Below, in pieces: positions 45,005-53,361 of a stretch of DNA of 64,000 nucleotides. The notes below the pieces were generated by a model that did no database searches, was not told the DNA's origin, and saw only the letters and a list, made by a program, of their open reading frames with translations. This DNA is from an uncultured Christensenellaceae bacterium. Lineage in GTDB: Bacteria > Bacillota > Clostridia > Christensenellales > Aristaeellaceae. Numbering within the stretch: the stretch's first letter is position 1; each line of letters starts with the position of its first letter. The stretch covers positions 1 through 64,000 of the forward strand of contig CAJOJQ010000020.1 of NCBI GenBank assembly GCA_905234985.1. The letters are read 5' to 3'. Made by a program: the position numbers and the translations under genes.

Positions 45005-45907
45005 ATGACCAAACGGTTTTTCCTGCGGCTTGCGGCGTTTGTCCTTGTGCTTGCGATATGCTTGCCGGGACAGGCGGAGCAAACGCCCAAGAGCGTGAAT
45101 ATCCGATCCATGCTGCCGGTATTCAGCGATGAATTGCAGGTGGTTCGGTACGCGGTACATGCGGAGGACGGCTTTCCCTCCGTCCGTATCGCCCAGGTAA
45201 GCGATCTTCATTCCTGCGCGTACGGGGAGGATCAACGCGAACTGCTGGAAGCCATCGACAGGGAAGAACCCGATCTTGTGGTGCTGACCGGCGACATCTT
45301 CGACGGCAGCCTGCCCATGGAACCCACAGTCGCTTTCCTTCGCGGCATCCAGGGGAAATATCCCTGCTATTTCGTGACCGGGAACAACGAGTATGAAAAA
45401 GGCGGGGACGCCTTTGCGGAAAGAATGGCAGTTTTGAAGAAATATGGAATCACCCGGCTCAGCGGCGAGACGAAGGTGATCCGGATCAAGGGCACAAACA
45501 TCAATATCTGCGGCGTGGACGACCCTAACGCCTGGGCGGATAGCGACGATCCCCTGGAAAACCGGGAAACCCGGTATAAGGAACAGTTGGCACAGACGGC
45601 GGAGCTGGCCCAGAATGGGAATTATACCGTCCTGCTGGCCCATCGGCCGGAATACTTCGATGATTACTGCCAATTCGGCTTTGATCTGGTGCTTTCCGGC
45701 CACGTTCACGGCGGACAATGGCGTATTCCCGGCTTGCTCAACGGTTTGTACGCGCCGGGGCAGGGCTTTTTTCCAGCATACACGGGCGGGAAATACGAAA
45801 AAAACGGCGCCGTGATGATCGTCAGCCGGGGCCTGGCCCGGGAAACCACCAACGTTCCCCGCATCAATAATAGGCCGGAACTGGTGATCGTTGATCTGGG
45901 GGAATAG
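45005..45907 (+). CDS. Exported metallophosphoesterase (YkuE/YaeI-like)
   Basis: 300 aa from the ATG at 45005, with a signal sequence or N-terminal anchor (residues 4-20). Complete calcineurin-like set: SDLHS near residue 64, GDIFDG near 98, GNNEYE near 127, LAHRPEY near 217 and SGHVHGGQ near 235. Such proteins act at the outer membrane face on phosphate esters of lipids or nucleotides. The substrate is unknown. Confidence 0.9.
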   Translation: MTKRFFLRLAAFVLVLAICLPGQAEQTPKSVNIRSMLPVFSDELQVVRYAVHAEDGFPSVRIAQVSDLHSCAYGEDQRELLEAIDREEPDLVVLTGDIFDGSLPMEPTVAFLRGIQGKYPCYFVTGNNEYEKGGDAFAERMAVLKKYGITRLSGETKVIRIKGTNINICGVDDPNAWADSDDPLENRETRYKEQLAQTAELAQNGNYTVLLAHRPEYFDDYCQFGFDLVLSGHVHGGQWRIPGLLNGLYAPGQGFFPAYTGGKYEKNGAVMIVSRGLARETTNVPRINNRPELVIVDLGE

Positions 45908-45945
45908 GATAAACCAGCTCCCTTTTTTCAGTGGTTTTCGTTCCC

Positions 45946-45974
45946 TTGCTTTTCCGTCCGAAATACCGTATAAT
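45946..45974 (+). promoter_or_regulatory. Sigma-A type promoter of the ParE-like toxin pair
   Basis: TTGCTT (45946-45951), a 17-base spacer and TATAAT (45969-45974), 22 bases before the start codon at 45997. Confidence 0.65.
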
Positions 45975-45996
45975 GAGCGTGAATGGAGGCGATCCC

Positions 45997-46269
45997 ATGT
46001 CCACGTATGAATCTGTTGTCAAGAAGCTATCCCGGCTCGCGCCTGCTGATTTGCAGGTGATTGATTTGCTTGCGGATCGGTTATTGCAGCATTCCGCTTC
46101 CGATGGAGAGAATCAGGCCATGCGCCGCGCTGCCGCCCATTACGCGCCTTTGACGGAAGAACAATGGATTGCGAAGCTGGACACGGCGCGCCGTCATATT
46201 GAGGAAGGAAAAGGCGTGGATGGGGACGCGGTTTTTGAAAGGCTGAGCAGAAAGTATAATATATCCTGA
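45997..46269 (+). CDS. Probable antitoxin partner of the ParE-like toxin
   Basis: 90 aa from the ATG at 45997 (GGAGGCG upstream). Helical, with an N-terminal segment (MSTYESVVKKLSRLAP) followed by a charged C-terminus (EEGKGVDGDAVFERLSRKY), a usual antitoxin layout. It does not match Phd, RelB or HigA clearly. The role is inferred from the toxin 52 bases downstream. Confidence 0.6.
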   Translation: MSTYESVVKKLSRLAPADLQVIDLLADRLLQHSASDGENQAMRRAAAHYAPLTEEQWIAKLDTARRHIEEGKGVDGDAVFERLSRKYNIS

Positions 46270-46321
46270 CGTTTTTCATGGCGCTGAACATGAAAGCAGT
46301 TATAATATACGAGGATGCCGC

Positions 46322-46630
46322 ATGAAAATTTATCGCATTGCCTTCGCACCGGACGCGGAAGATGATTTTGACCAGTATTTGGCATGGCTGGACGATGATG
46401 ACGCCGTTGCTTCCGCGCTGCGTGATTTCAACGAAACGCGCATGCGTCTGGGAAAAATTGCCGGGAGCCTGACAATGGTTTATGGCAGCGAAAAACTGCG
46501 GCAGCGCGGATACCATCGCCTGAATTTCAGGAGACATCCGCTTTATATGCTGTACCGGGTCGAAGGGGAAGAAGTATTTGTTGACGCGATTGGTCATGAA
46601 AGGCAGGATATGGATCGGTTGATGAAATGA
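46322..46630 (+). CDS. RelE/ParE-family toxin
   Basis: 102 aa. YRIAFAPDAEDDFDQYLAWL at the N-terminus, LRQRGYHRLNFRRHPLYMLYRVEGEEVFVDAIGH region (about residues 62-92) and the final helix fit the RelE/ParE fold. Such toxins cut ribosome-bound mRNA or inhibit gyrase. A separate -10-like TATAAT (46301-46306) lies just upstream, so it may be transcribed apart from its antitoxin, which is unusual. Confidence 0.8.
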   Translation: MKIYRIAFAPDAEDDFDQYLAWLDDDDAVASALRDFNETRMRLGKIAGSLTMVYGSEKLRQRGYHRLNFRRHPLYMLYRVEGEEVFVDAIGHERQDMDRLMK

Positions 46631-46649
46631 GTCATGAGGAAAACAAAAG

Positions 46650-46703
46650 AGCCGGTTTTCTGTGCTGGTTGAGCTTACCGCGCACAGAAAACCGGCTTTC
46701 TTT
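46650..46703. terminator. Bidirectional terminator between convergent toxin and antiporter genes
   Basis: A 16-bp stem (AGCCGGTTTTCTGTGC 46650-46665, GCACAGAAAACCGGCT 46682-46697) with T-rich sequence on one side and A-rich on the other. Confidence 0.9.
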
Positions 46704-46719
46704 ATGCAGTCCTTGAAAA

Positions 46720-48342
46720 TCAGGCGGTTTTCTTGGTGGCCGCGTTGATGATGACCAGGGTGAGTGCCATCAGGGCCAGGGCGATGGGCAGGGCGATCCA
46801 GGCGTTGGGAATGAACCCGGCCACGATGTAGGCCACAAAGGACACGCCCGCGCAGGTGACCGCGTAGGGAAGCTGGGTGTTCACGTGGTTCACGTGGTCG
46901 CACTGTGCCCCGGCGGAGGACATGATGGTCGTATCGGAAATGGGCGAGCAGTGGTCGCCGCACACAGCGCCCGCCATGCAGGCGGAGATGCACACAATCG
47001 CCAGGGGGTTGTCCATGGGGAACACGCTCTGCACGATGGGGATCAGCATGCCGAAGGTGCCCCAGCTGGTGCCGGTGGCGAAACTGAGCAGGCAGGCGAT
47101 GGCGAAGATGATGGCGGGCAGGAACTTCTGGAAGGAACCGGCGCTGCCCAGCACGATGTCGTGGACGTAGGTCTTGGCGCCAAGCTCGATGGTGATGTCT
47201 TTCAGGGTCCAGGCGAAGATCAGGATCAGGATGGCGGGCACCATGGCCTTGAAGCCGTTGGGCAGGCATTCCATGATGTCGTTCCACTTCATGGCCCCGG
47301 CGAACAGGTAATACAGGGCGGTGAACACGATGGCGAAGAAGGAGCCAAGCATCAGGCCGATGGACGCGTCGGAATTGGAGAAGGCGGTGATGAAGTTCTC
47401 GCCGCTGAAGAAGCCGCCGGTATAGAGCATGCCTAAGGTGCAGCACACGATCAGCACGATCACGGGCAGGATCAGATACAGCAGAGAGCCTTTCCCGTCG
47501 TCCTTTTCCTCCGCCTCGGCGGTGGCGTAGGGATTCTTGCCGGAGAACAGGTCGCCCTTGGAAGCGTTCACCTCAAAGCGCTTCATGGGGCCGTATTCCT
47601 TCTTCAAAAGCACCATGCCCACCATCATTACGATGGTCAAAAGCGCGTAGAAGTTGAAGGGGATGGCGCTGATGAACAGCTTCAGGCCCACGCCGTCGTC
47701 CGCGAAGGCGGCCACCGCCGCCGCCCAGGAGCTGATGGGCGCAATGATGCACACTGGGGCTGCCGTGGCGTCGATCAGATAGGCCAGCTTGGCGCGGGAA
47801 ATCTTGTGCTTGTCCGTCACGGGGCGCATGACGCTGCCCACGGTGAGGCAGTTGAAATAGTCGTCAATGAAGATCAGCACGCCCAGCAGAATGGTGGCCA
47901 GCTGCGCGCCCACGCGGGTTTTGATGTGGGTCTGTGCCCAGCGGCCAAAGGCGGCGCTGCCGCCCGCCTTGTTCATCAGGGATACCATCATGCCCAGCAG
48001 CACCAGGAAAACCAGGATGCCTTCGTTGTAGGCGTCGGTGACGGAGGCGATGAAGCCGCCGGTGAACAGCCGGTTCATGGTGTTTTCCAGATGGAAGTTA
48101 TTCAGCAGCAGCGCCCCGGCGGCGATGCCCACGAACAGGGAGGAATATACCTCCTTGGTGATCAGGGCCAGCACGATGGCGATGATAGGCGGAATCAGCG
48201 CCCAAAAGCTGTTCAGGAACGGGCTGACCGCTTCCGCCGCTTCGGCGATTTCCTCAGCGCCTTCCGCGAAGCAGGGGACGCAAATCAGCGCCGCCACGGT
48301 GAGCAGGCAGCCAAAAATCAATAATTTTACGTTTTTGTGCAT
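46720..48342 (-). CDS. Na+/H+ antiporter NhaC family protein
   Basis: 540 aa with a possible signal-anchor start (MHKNVKLLIFGCLLTVAALI) and about 12 further membrane segments. The strings LLGVLIFIDDYFNCLTVGSVM near residue 150 (20 shown from the second) and CGDHCSPISDTTIMSSAG near 445 are hallmarks of NhaC-type antiporters, some of which carry amino acids or organic acids instead. The transported ion is not proven. Confidence 0.92.
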   Translation of the reverse strand: MHKNVKLLIFGCLLTVAALICVPCFAEGAEEIAEAAEAVSPFLNSFWALIPPIIAIVLALITKEVYSSLFVGIAAGALLLNNFHLENTMNRLFTGGFIASVTDAYNEGILVFLVLLGMMVSLMNKAGGSAAFGRWAQTHIKTRVGAQLATILLGVLIFIDDYFNCLTVGSVMRPVTDKHKISRAKLAYLIDATAAPVCIIAPISSWAAAVAAFADDGVGLKLFISAIPFNFYALLTIVMMVGMVLLKKEYGPMKRFEVNASKGDLFSGKNPYATAEAEEKDDGKGSLLYLILPVIVLIVCCTLGMLYTGGFFSGENFITAFSNSDASIGLMLGSFFAIVFTALYYLFAGAMKWNDIMECLPNGFKAMVPAILILIFAWTLKDITIELGAKTYVHDIVLGSAGSFQKFLPAIIFAIACLLSFATGTSWGTFGMLIPIVQSVFPMDNPLAIVCISACMAGAVCGDHCSPISDTTIMSSAGAQCDHVNHVNTQLPYAVTCAGVSFVAYIVAGFIPNAWIALPIALALMALTLVIINAATKKTA

Positions 48343-48484
48343 GTTTTTCCCTCCGAATCGTGCAAAGATGATGTAAAAACCTTCGTCATTTTACACCAGA
48401 ACAGGAAGGGAATCAAGCGGGAAAAGGGAAAAGACAGGGAAAGAACAAAGGAAAAAGAACCGTTTGTAAAAAACGCGCGCTCGA

Positions 48485-48514
48485 TTGACAGGGACGGAAC
48501 CGGGATGATACAAT
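48485..48514 (+). promoter_or_regulatory. Sigma-A type promoter of the thioredoxin/ferredoxin operon
   Basis: TTGACA (48485-48490), an 18-base spacer and TACAAT (48509-48514), 80 bases before the start codon. Confidence 0.6.
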
Positions 48515-48593
48515 AAACATGGCGAGGGGCTGATTCCCCGAAGCGGAAAAGCAAAAGCCGTTTGACGAAAACGGCAATAAAACGGAGGCTTAT

Positions 48594-49844
48594 ATGAAAA
48601 AAATCCTGATCGCGCTGATTCTGCTGGTGCTGTGTCTCGGTCACGCTTCGGCGGAAAACTCCGGGTTACTGGGGAAGCCTTTTCCCGATTTTCAGGCGAC
48701 GGACACACAGGGAAACGCCTTTTCCCTGTCCGAAGCGCTGAAGGATCACGAAGCGGCGCTCATCAACATCTGGGCCACCTGGTGCCCGCCCTGTGAAAAG
48801 GAATTTCCGTTCCTGAACGAAGCCTATGAAAAATACGGCGACAAAGTGGCTTTCATCGCCCTGTCCTGCGAAAAATCGGACACACTGGAAGTGATTGAGG
48901 CGTTCCGTCAGGCCCACGGCCTCACCCTGCCCATGGGCCAGGATAAGGCCGGGCTGTACCAGTATATCCGGCCCAGCGGCATCCCCGTCACGCTGATCGT
49001 GGACCGCTTCGGAAACGTGGGTTTCCTGCATATCGGCAGCTTTATGAGCGCCGGGGAAGTGTCCCGCGTCATCGAACCCTTCCTGGGGGACGGCTATACG
49101 GAAACTGCCGTGCTGACCCAAATCCCCAAGGAAACCGCCACCGCCGCCTTCCCCGTGTCCGCCGCCCGGGCGATCCACGTGGAGAACGAGAACGTCCGGG
49201 GCGTCCTGTTCCGGGCGGAGGGCGTGCCCAATCCCATCCAGGCCTATGTGATCGAAGGGGACGTGGCGCATCTGCGCTTTGAAATCGCCGCCTCCGACAG
49301 CCCCGCGGATATGTACTACTATAATCTGGATCAGGTTCTCCAGCTGCACACCCTGCTGGACGCGCGGCGGAACGCTTATGTATTCGATCAGCCCCTGCCC
49401 CAAGCGGAGGCGGAAGTACACGTGGTATACGCCTGCCTGGTGGACCCGGAAAGGGACACATCGGACGATATGGCGGAGGTCTATCTGATTCCCGGCGAAC
49501 AGTACATCGAGGAAGTGGCCGAGGCCATGCGCTCCTGGGGCTATGAGCTTACCTGGGAATTCGGGGACGCTCCGCGCGTCCAAACCGCGCCGAAGGCTTA
49601 TGTCCTGCACGTGATGGATCAGAACGGCGACCCCGTTGCGGAGGCGGCGGTCAATTTCTGCAACGATACGGCCTGCGTCCTCCTGGAATCCGACGAAAAC
49701 GGCGACGTGACCTTCACCGACGTGCCGGACGTGTATCACGTCCAATTGGTAGAGGTGCCGGAGGGCTACAGCTTTGACGAGGATTTTGAACTGTATACCA
49801 GCGAGACCTACGGCGAATGGATCCTGCGGGTCAAAAAAGACTGA
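48594..49844 (+). CDS. Exported TlpA-like thioredoxin with a C-terminal Cna-B-like domain
   Basis: 416 aa with a signal peptide (about residues 1-20, ending HASA). Residues 25-165 form a TlpA/ResA-type thioredoxin with active site WCPPC (C64, C67) and cis-proline block GIPVTLIVD near 125. Residues 170-330 are unassigned; 335-416 look like a Cna-B-type carboxypeptidase-regulatory domain (YVLHVMDQNGDPVAEAAVNF). It probably handles disulfides outside the membrane and is first in an operon with a CXXC membrane protein and a ferredoxin-thioredoxin fusion. Confidence 0.88.
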   Translation: MKKILIALILLVLCLGHASAENSGLLGKPFPDFQATDTQGNAFSLSEALKDHEAALINIWATWCPPCEKEFPFLNEAYEKYGDKVAFIALSCEKSDTLEVIEAFRQAHGLTLPMGQDKAGLYQYIRPSGIPVTLIVDRFGNVGFLHIGSFMSAGEVSRVIEPFLGDGYTETAVLTQIPKETATAAFPVSAARAIHVENENVRGVLFRAEGVPNPIQAYVIEGDVAHLRFEIAASDSPADMYYYNLDQVLQLHTLLDARRNAYVFDQPLPQAEAEVHVVYACLVDPERDTSDDMAEVYLIPGEQYIEEVAEAMRSWGYELTWEFGDAPRVQTAPKAYVLHVMDQNGDPVAEAAVNFCNDTACVLLESDENGDVTFTDVPDVYHVQLVEVPEGYSFDEDFELYTSETYGEWILRVKKD

Positions 49845-49863
49845 TTGCTGAAAGGGAAAGACT

Positions 49864-50328
49864 GTGACACGGAGAAAAGCGTTTCTGATCGTTCAGTCCC
49901 TGTTCTGCGCGCTGGTGGCCGGACTTCTGGCCGCCGGAGCGCTTTCTCTGTATTTTGACGGGGCGGCAAAGCAGGCGGCGGGCGATTTATTTTATGCGAT
50001 GTTTACCCGGGAACGCGCCGCCGCCTGGCTGCTGCCCATCCTGCCGCTGTTCCTCTGCTCCCTGGGCCTGACCGCCGCCGGGCTGATCTTAGGCATTCGG
50101 GACGAAAACGCGGACAAGCCCGTGCGGGATGAATCTCTGCCGCGGGCGATGAGCCGCGTTCGGGAAAAAGCGGCGTCCCGGCAGGCCGACCGGAAAACCC
50201 TGATCCTGCGAACGGCGGCGCTGCTGATCGCGCTGATCCTGATTGCCGCGGGCGTGCTGAACGGGGGCCTGGAGGACGTACTCGCCAAGGGCATTGCCAT
50301 CTGTACGGAGTGTGTCGGCCTTGGATAA
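49864..50328 (+). CDS. CD1871A-type CXXC motif membrane protein
   Basis: 154 aa from the GTG at 49864. Three membrane segments (about residues 8-28, 55-77, 112-130) and the C-terminal signature ICTECVGLG, with C147 and C150, preceded by NGGLEDVLAKG. This matches the CD1871A-family C-terminus; most such proteins are shorter, so the N-terminal part is extra. The role is unknown, but the constant presence next to a NapH-like ferredoxin suggests electron transfer. Confidence 0.75.
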   Translation: MTRRKAFLIVQSLFCALVAGLLAAGALSLYFDGAAKQAAGDLFYAMFTRERAAAWLLPILPLFLCSLGLTAAGLILGIRDENADKPVRDESLPRAMSRVREKAASRQADRKTLILRTAALLIALILIAAGVLNGGLEDVLAKGIAICTECVGLG

Positions 50329-51778
50329 AACGGTGAAGAAAGAAAAAAACAGAAAACCGGCGGCCCGCAAGCTGGTGCAGCTTTATGCCGCACTGCTGTA
50401 CAACGCCCATTTGAAGGGCTTTATTGACGGCCATATCTATTCGGGCAACCTGAAAGCGCTCTGCGTGCCCGGCTTCAACTGCTATTCCTGCCCCGCCGCT
50501 GTGGGAAGCTGCCCTTTGGGCGCTTTGCAGAACGCCCTGAACGCCGCCGGGCACACCGCCCCCTGGTATGTGCTGGGCATGCTGACCCTGTTCGGCGTGA
50601 TCTTAGGCCGCACCGTCTGCGGCTGGCTCTGTCCCCTGGGCCTGATCCAGGAGCTGCTGCACAAAATCCCCACCCCCAAAATCCGCAAAAGCCGCCTGAC
50701 CCGGATGCTGTCTTACCTGAAATACGGCGTGCTGGCGGTGTTCGTCATCATCCTTCCGGTGTGGTACGGGGTGGAAAAGGGCCTCATTTTGCCCGCCTTC
50801 TGCAAATATATCTGCCCGGCGGGCACCCTGGAGGGCGCGGTGGGGCTGCTGCAAAATCCCGCCAACAGCACCTCCTTCTACCAGTTAGGCGCGCTTTTCA
50901 CCCAGAAATGGATCATCATGGTGGCTGTCGGCCTCCTTTGCGTCTTCTGTTACCGCTCCTTCTGCCGCTTTCTCTGCCCTTTGGGGGCGATTTACGGCTT
51001 CTTTAACCGCTTCGCTTTAACGGGCGTGAAGGTGGACCCCGCCCGCTGCAACAGCTGCGGCCAATGCGTGATGAAGTGCCCCATGGACGTGAAGCACGTG
51101 GGCAGGGCTGAATGCATTTCCTGCGGCCAGTGCGTGGACGCCTGCGCCCAAGGCGCGATTTCCTTCCAGTGCGGAAAAATCACCCTGAAAGGGCCGGAAA
51201 CCGGCAGGCGCGCCGATCCGGAGCCTGTGATCCGGAAGCGGCGGAAGCTGGGGCGCATTGCCTGGGCCGCCGCCCTGGCGGTGCTGGCCTTTGCCTTGGT
51301 CTGCTTCAACCTTCCGGAACCGGCGGCCGATCAGCAAAACGCCGTTTCGGCTGTTGGCACGGAAGAGGGCTGCCTGATGCCGGATTTCTCCACTGAATTG
51401 CTCAGCGGAGAAGCCTTCCGCCTGTCCGATCACCGGGGACAGGTGGTCATCGTAAATTTCTGGGGCACCACCTGCGCCCCCTGCATTGAAGAGCTGCCCT
51501 ATTATGAACAATTGAAGCAGGCCCATCCCGACGTGGAAATTCTGGCGATTCACCATCGGGCCGGAGCCAAGAAAGCCAAGGATTTCCTGGCGGACAAAGG
51601 CTGGGATCACATTGATTTTGCCCTGGACAGCAAGGAAAAGGGCCTGTTCACCCTGCTGAACGCGGCGGACGCCATGCCCCAGACCATCGTGGTGAATCCC
51701 CGGGGCGTCGTGACCTATAACGCCCAAACGCCCCTGACCTATGAAAAACTGGAAACGCTGTACAGGGAAGCGCGGTAA
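50321..51778 (+). CDS. Fusion of NapH-like membrane ferredoxin and TlpA-type thioredoxin
   Basis: 485 aa from the TTG at 50321 (GGAG 10 bases upstream), overlapping the previous gene by 8 bases. Membrane segments fill residues 75-230 with CGWLCPLG and CRFLCPLG cysteine motifs, followed by two [4Fe-4S] ferredoxin motifs (CNSCGQCVMKCP and CISCGQCVDAC, about 240-285), another membrane segment (about 312-330), and an extracytoplasmic TlpA domain with WGTTCAPC (C385, C388). Electrons could pass from the cytoplasm through the clusters to the outer thioredoxin. Confidence 0.9.
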   Translation: MDKTVKKEKNRKPAARKLVQLYAALLYNAHLKGFIDGHIYSGNLKALCVPGFNCYSCPAAVGSCPLGALQNALNAAGHTAPWYVLGMLTLFGVILGRTVCGWLCPLGLIQELLHKIPTPKIRKSRLTRMLSYLKYGVLAVFVIILPVWYGVEKGLILPAFCKYICPAGTLEGAVGLLQNPANSTSFYQLGALFTQKWIIMVAVGLLCVFCYRSFCRFLCPLGAIYGFFNRFALTGVKVDPARCNSCGQCVMKCPMDVKHVGRAECISCGQCVDACAQGAISFQCGKITLKGPETGRRADPEPVIRKRRKLGRIAWAAALAVLAFALVCFNLPEPAADQQNAVSAVGTEEGCLMPDFSTELLSGEAFRLSDHRGQVVIVNFWGTTCAPCIEELPYYEQLKQAHPDVEILAIHHRAGAKKAKDFLADKGWDHIDFALDSKEKGLFTLLNAADAMPQTIVVNPRGVVTYNAQTPLTYEKLETLYREAR

Positions 51779-51837
51779 AGCGGCGGGGTCACTCGCAGTT
51801 ATGCTGCTGGCCTCGTTTTTTGTTTGGGAATTTATGG

Positions 51838-51866
51838 TTGAAAAAGCCTTGCTTTCATGTTATAAT
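51838..51866 (+). promoter_or_regulatory. Sigma-A type promoter of the peptide/kinase locus
   Basis: TTGAAA (51838-51843), a 17-base spacer and TATAAT (51861-51866), leaving a leader of about 155 bases before the gene at 52029. The leader holds a possible hairpin (TGCGGCT with AGCCGCA) but no gene. Confidence 0.75.
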
Positions 51867-52028
51867 CCAACAGACGGTTAAAGTTTTCAGCTTGAAAGCA
51901 TGTATCTCAGCACACACAGGATATTCAGACAGGAATGTACCCACACGGTATTTCACACGAAGATAAAAAACTGCGGCTTGGGTTTTCACGCCAGTTGAAC
52001 CGCAGCCGCATGGTGCGAGGATGAAATC

Positions 52029-53243
52029 ATGGACAAAAATACTATGAACGGTATGACGCAACTCATGGTTGACTACGCAAAAGCCGGACATCTGACGCTG
52101 AAAGAAGCAAAAGAAAAGCTGCACGATGATGCTTATTTGCGGACGGCGGCTGAAACGCTGGCCCGGTATTGCGGCGTCAGCATCGGCAATCCGGATGCGC
52201 TTAGAAAAAAAGTGACCGGCCTTTTGTGCGAAAGCGATCCTTCCGCAAAAAAGGATTCCGTTGACCGCAAGGTGCGAAACTGGATAAACGACGGCATTCA
52301 GTATATCAGCAAGGACAGTGCGCTGCAGGTGGCGTTTGCCTTGCGGCTGTCGATCAAGGACGCGGACGAAATGCTGCAGCGCCTGTGCGGGGAACGGTTT
52401 CATTGGCGCGATCCCGAGGATATCATTTGGCTGTTCGCCCTGGATCACGGAATGAGCTACAGCGACGCCAGGGCCTTATCCGACCGCATGCTCCCTGTGT
52501 ATGCGCAGCGTGCGGCGGAGGCGGCCCCTCCGTCTAAAGAGGATGCGAACGATCCGGAAAAGATGACCAGCAATATTATGCCGCTCGCCATGCAGATTCA
52601 GGAAGAAAAGGAATTGGAAGATTTTTTGAAGGAAAACGCTCCGAATCTTGGGAAGTTCCACAACACTGCTTTCGGTTTGTTTCAGGATTATATGAATCTT
52701 CTGAAATCCTCGCATATGGAGGATATGCTGCCGGATGAGCGAAAAATGCCCGCAAGCGAAATCGCGGTCACCTATTTGTTCAACAACCTCATCCCGCGGG
52801 CCAAAAAATCAAAAAAAGGGCAATCCATGTGCCAGCTCGCGAAAGACGTGATCCAAAAAGATATCCAGCAGAATTGGCCCGATGAGTTTGCCCTTTCGCG
52901 GATGGAGAACCGGGAAATCGACGTGAGCCGAAAAGCGCTGATCCTTTTGTTCCTTGCGACCGACGGCGGAGATTCGGCATATGGGAACGACGGCGGAGAC
53001 TTCCAAGACGAGGATGAATCGGACGCGTATCCTTCCACGCCGGAAGCCGTGTTCGCGGACGTCAACCGCCGATTGAACGACATGCTGATCGGCTGCGGGT
53101 TTCCTCCGCTTGATTCCCGCGTCCCGTTTGACTGGATGATGCTTTACTGCATGGTCGCGGACGATTCCATTTTCATTGATGAAAACATTTCCCAATTCCT
53201 TTCCAGCGTTTTCAGCGCTCCCCCCGTGACGAAAGACGAGTGA
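52029..53243 (+). CDS. 404-aa protein of unknown function, first gene of the peptide/kinase locus
   Basis: No signal peptide and no membrane segment. The N-terminal 170 residues are helical and repeat-like (DRKVRNWINDGIQYISKDSA). A middle section has LKENAPNLGKFHNTAFGLF, and an acidic low-complexity stretch (GGDFQDEDESDAYPST) lies near residue 325. I recognise no family. Its position 118 bases before the kinase-NTPase gene, on the same strand and after the only clear promoter, suggests a cytoplasmic partner of the kinase. Confidence 0.75.
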   Translation: MDKNTMNGMTQLMVDYAKAGHLTLKEAKEKLHDDAYLRTAAETLARYCGVSIGNPDALRKKVTGLLCESDPSAKKDSVDRKVRNWINDGIQYISKDSALQVAFALRLSIKDADEMLQRLCGERFHWRDPEDIIWLFALDHGMSYSDARALSDRMLPVYAQRAAEAAPPSKEDANDPEKMTSNIMPLAMQIQEEKELEDFLKENAPNLGKFHNTAFGLFQDYMNLLKSSHMEDMLPDERKMPASEIAVTYLFNNLIPRAKKSKKGQSMCQLAKDVIQKDIQQNWPDEFALSRMENREIDVSRKALILLFLATDGGDSAYGNDGGDFQDEDESDAYPSTPEAVFADVNRRLNDMLIGCGFPPLDSRVPFDWMMLYCMVADDSIFIDENISQFLSSVFSAPPVTKDE

Positions 53244-53361
53244 GCGGACCATTCACGATGAAAGGAACGCATCTGCAAGACCGGGACTGCGGTCATGCTA
53301 TACTTGCGTCGGAACAAATGGGAAGCGAGGTGAAAATCTGTCGCAAGAGACAGAGGCGGTG

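Noticed and set aside
46019-47446. 475-aa minus-strand frame overlapping the toxin pair and the antiporter
   Set aside because: It reads the antiporter gene out of frame and crosses the bidirectional terminator.
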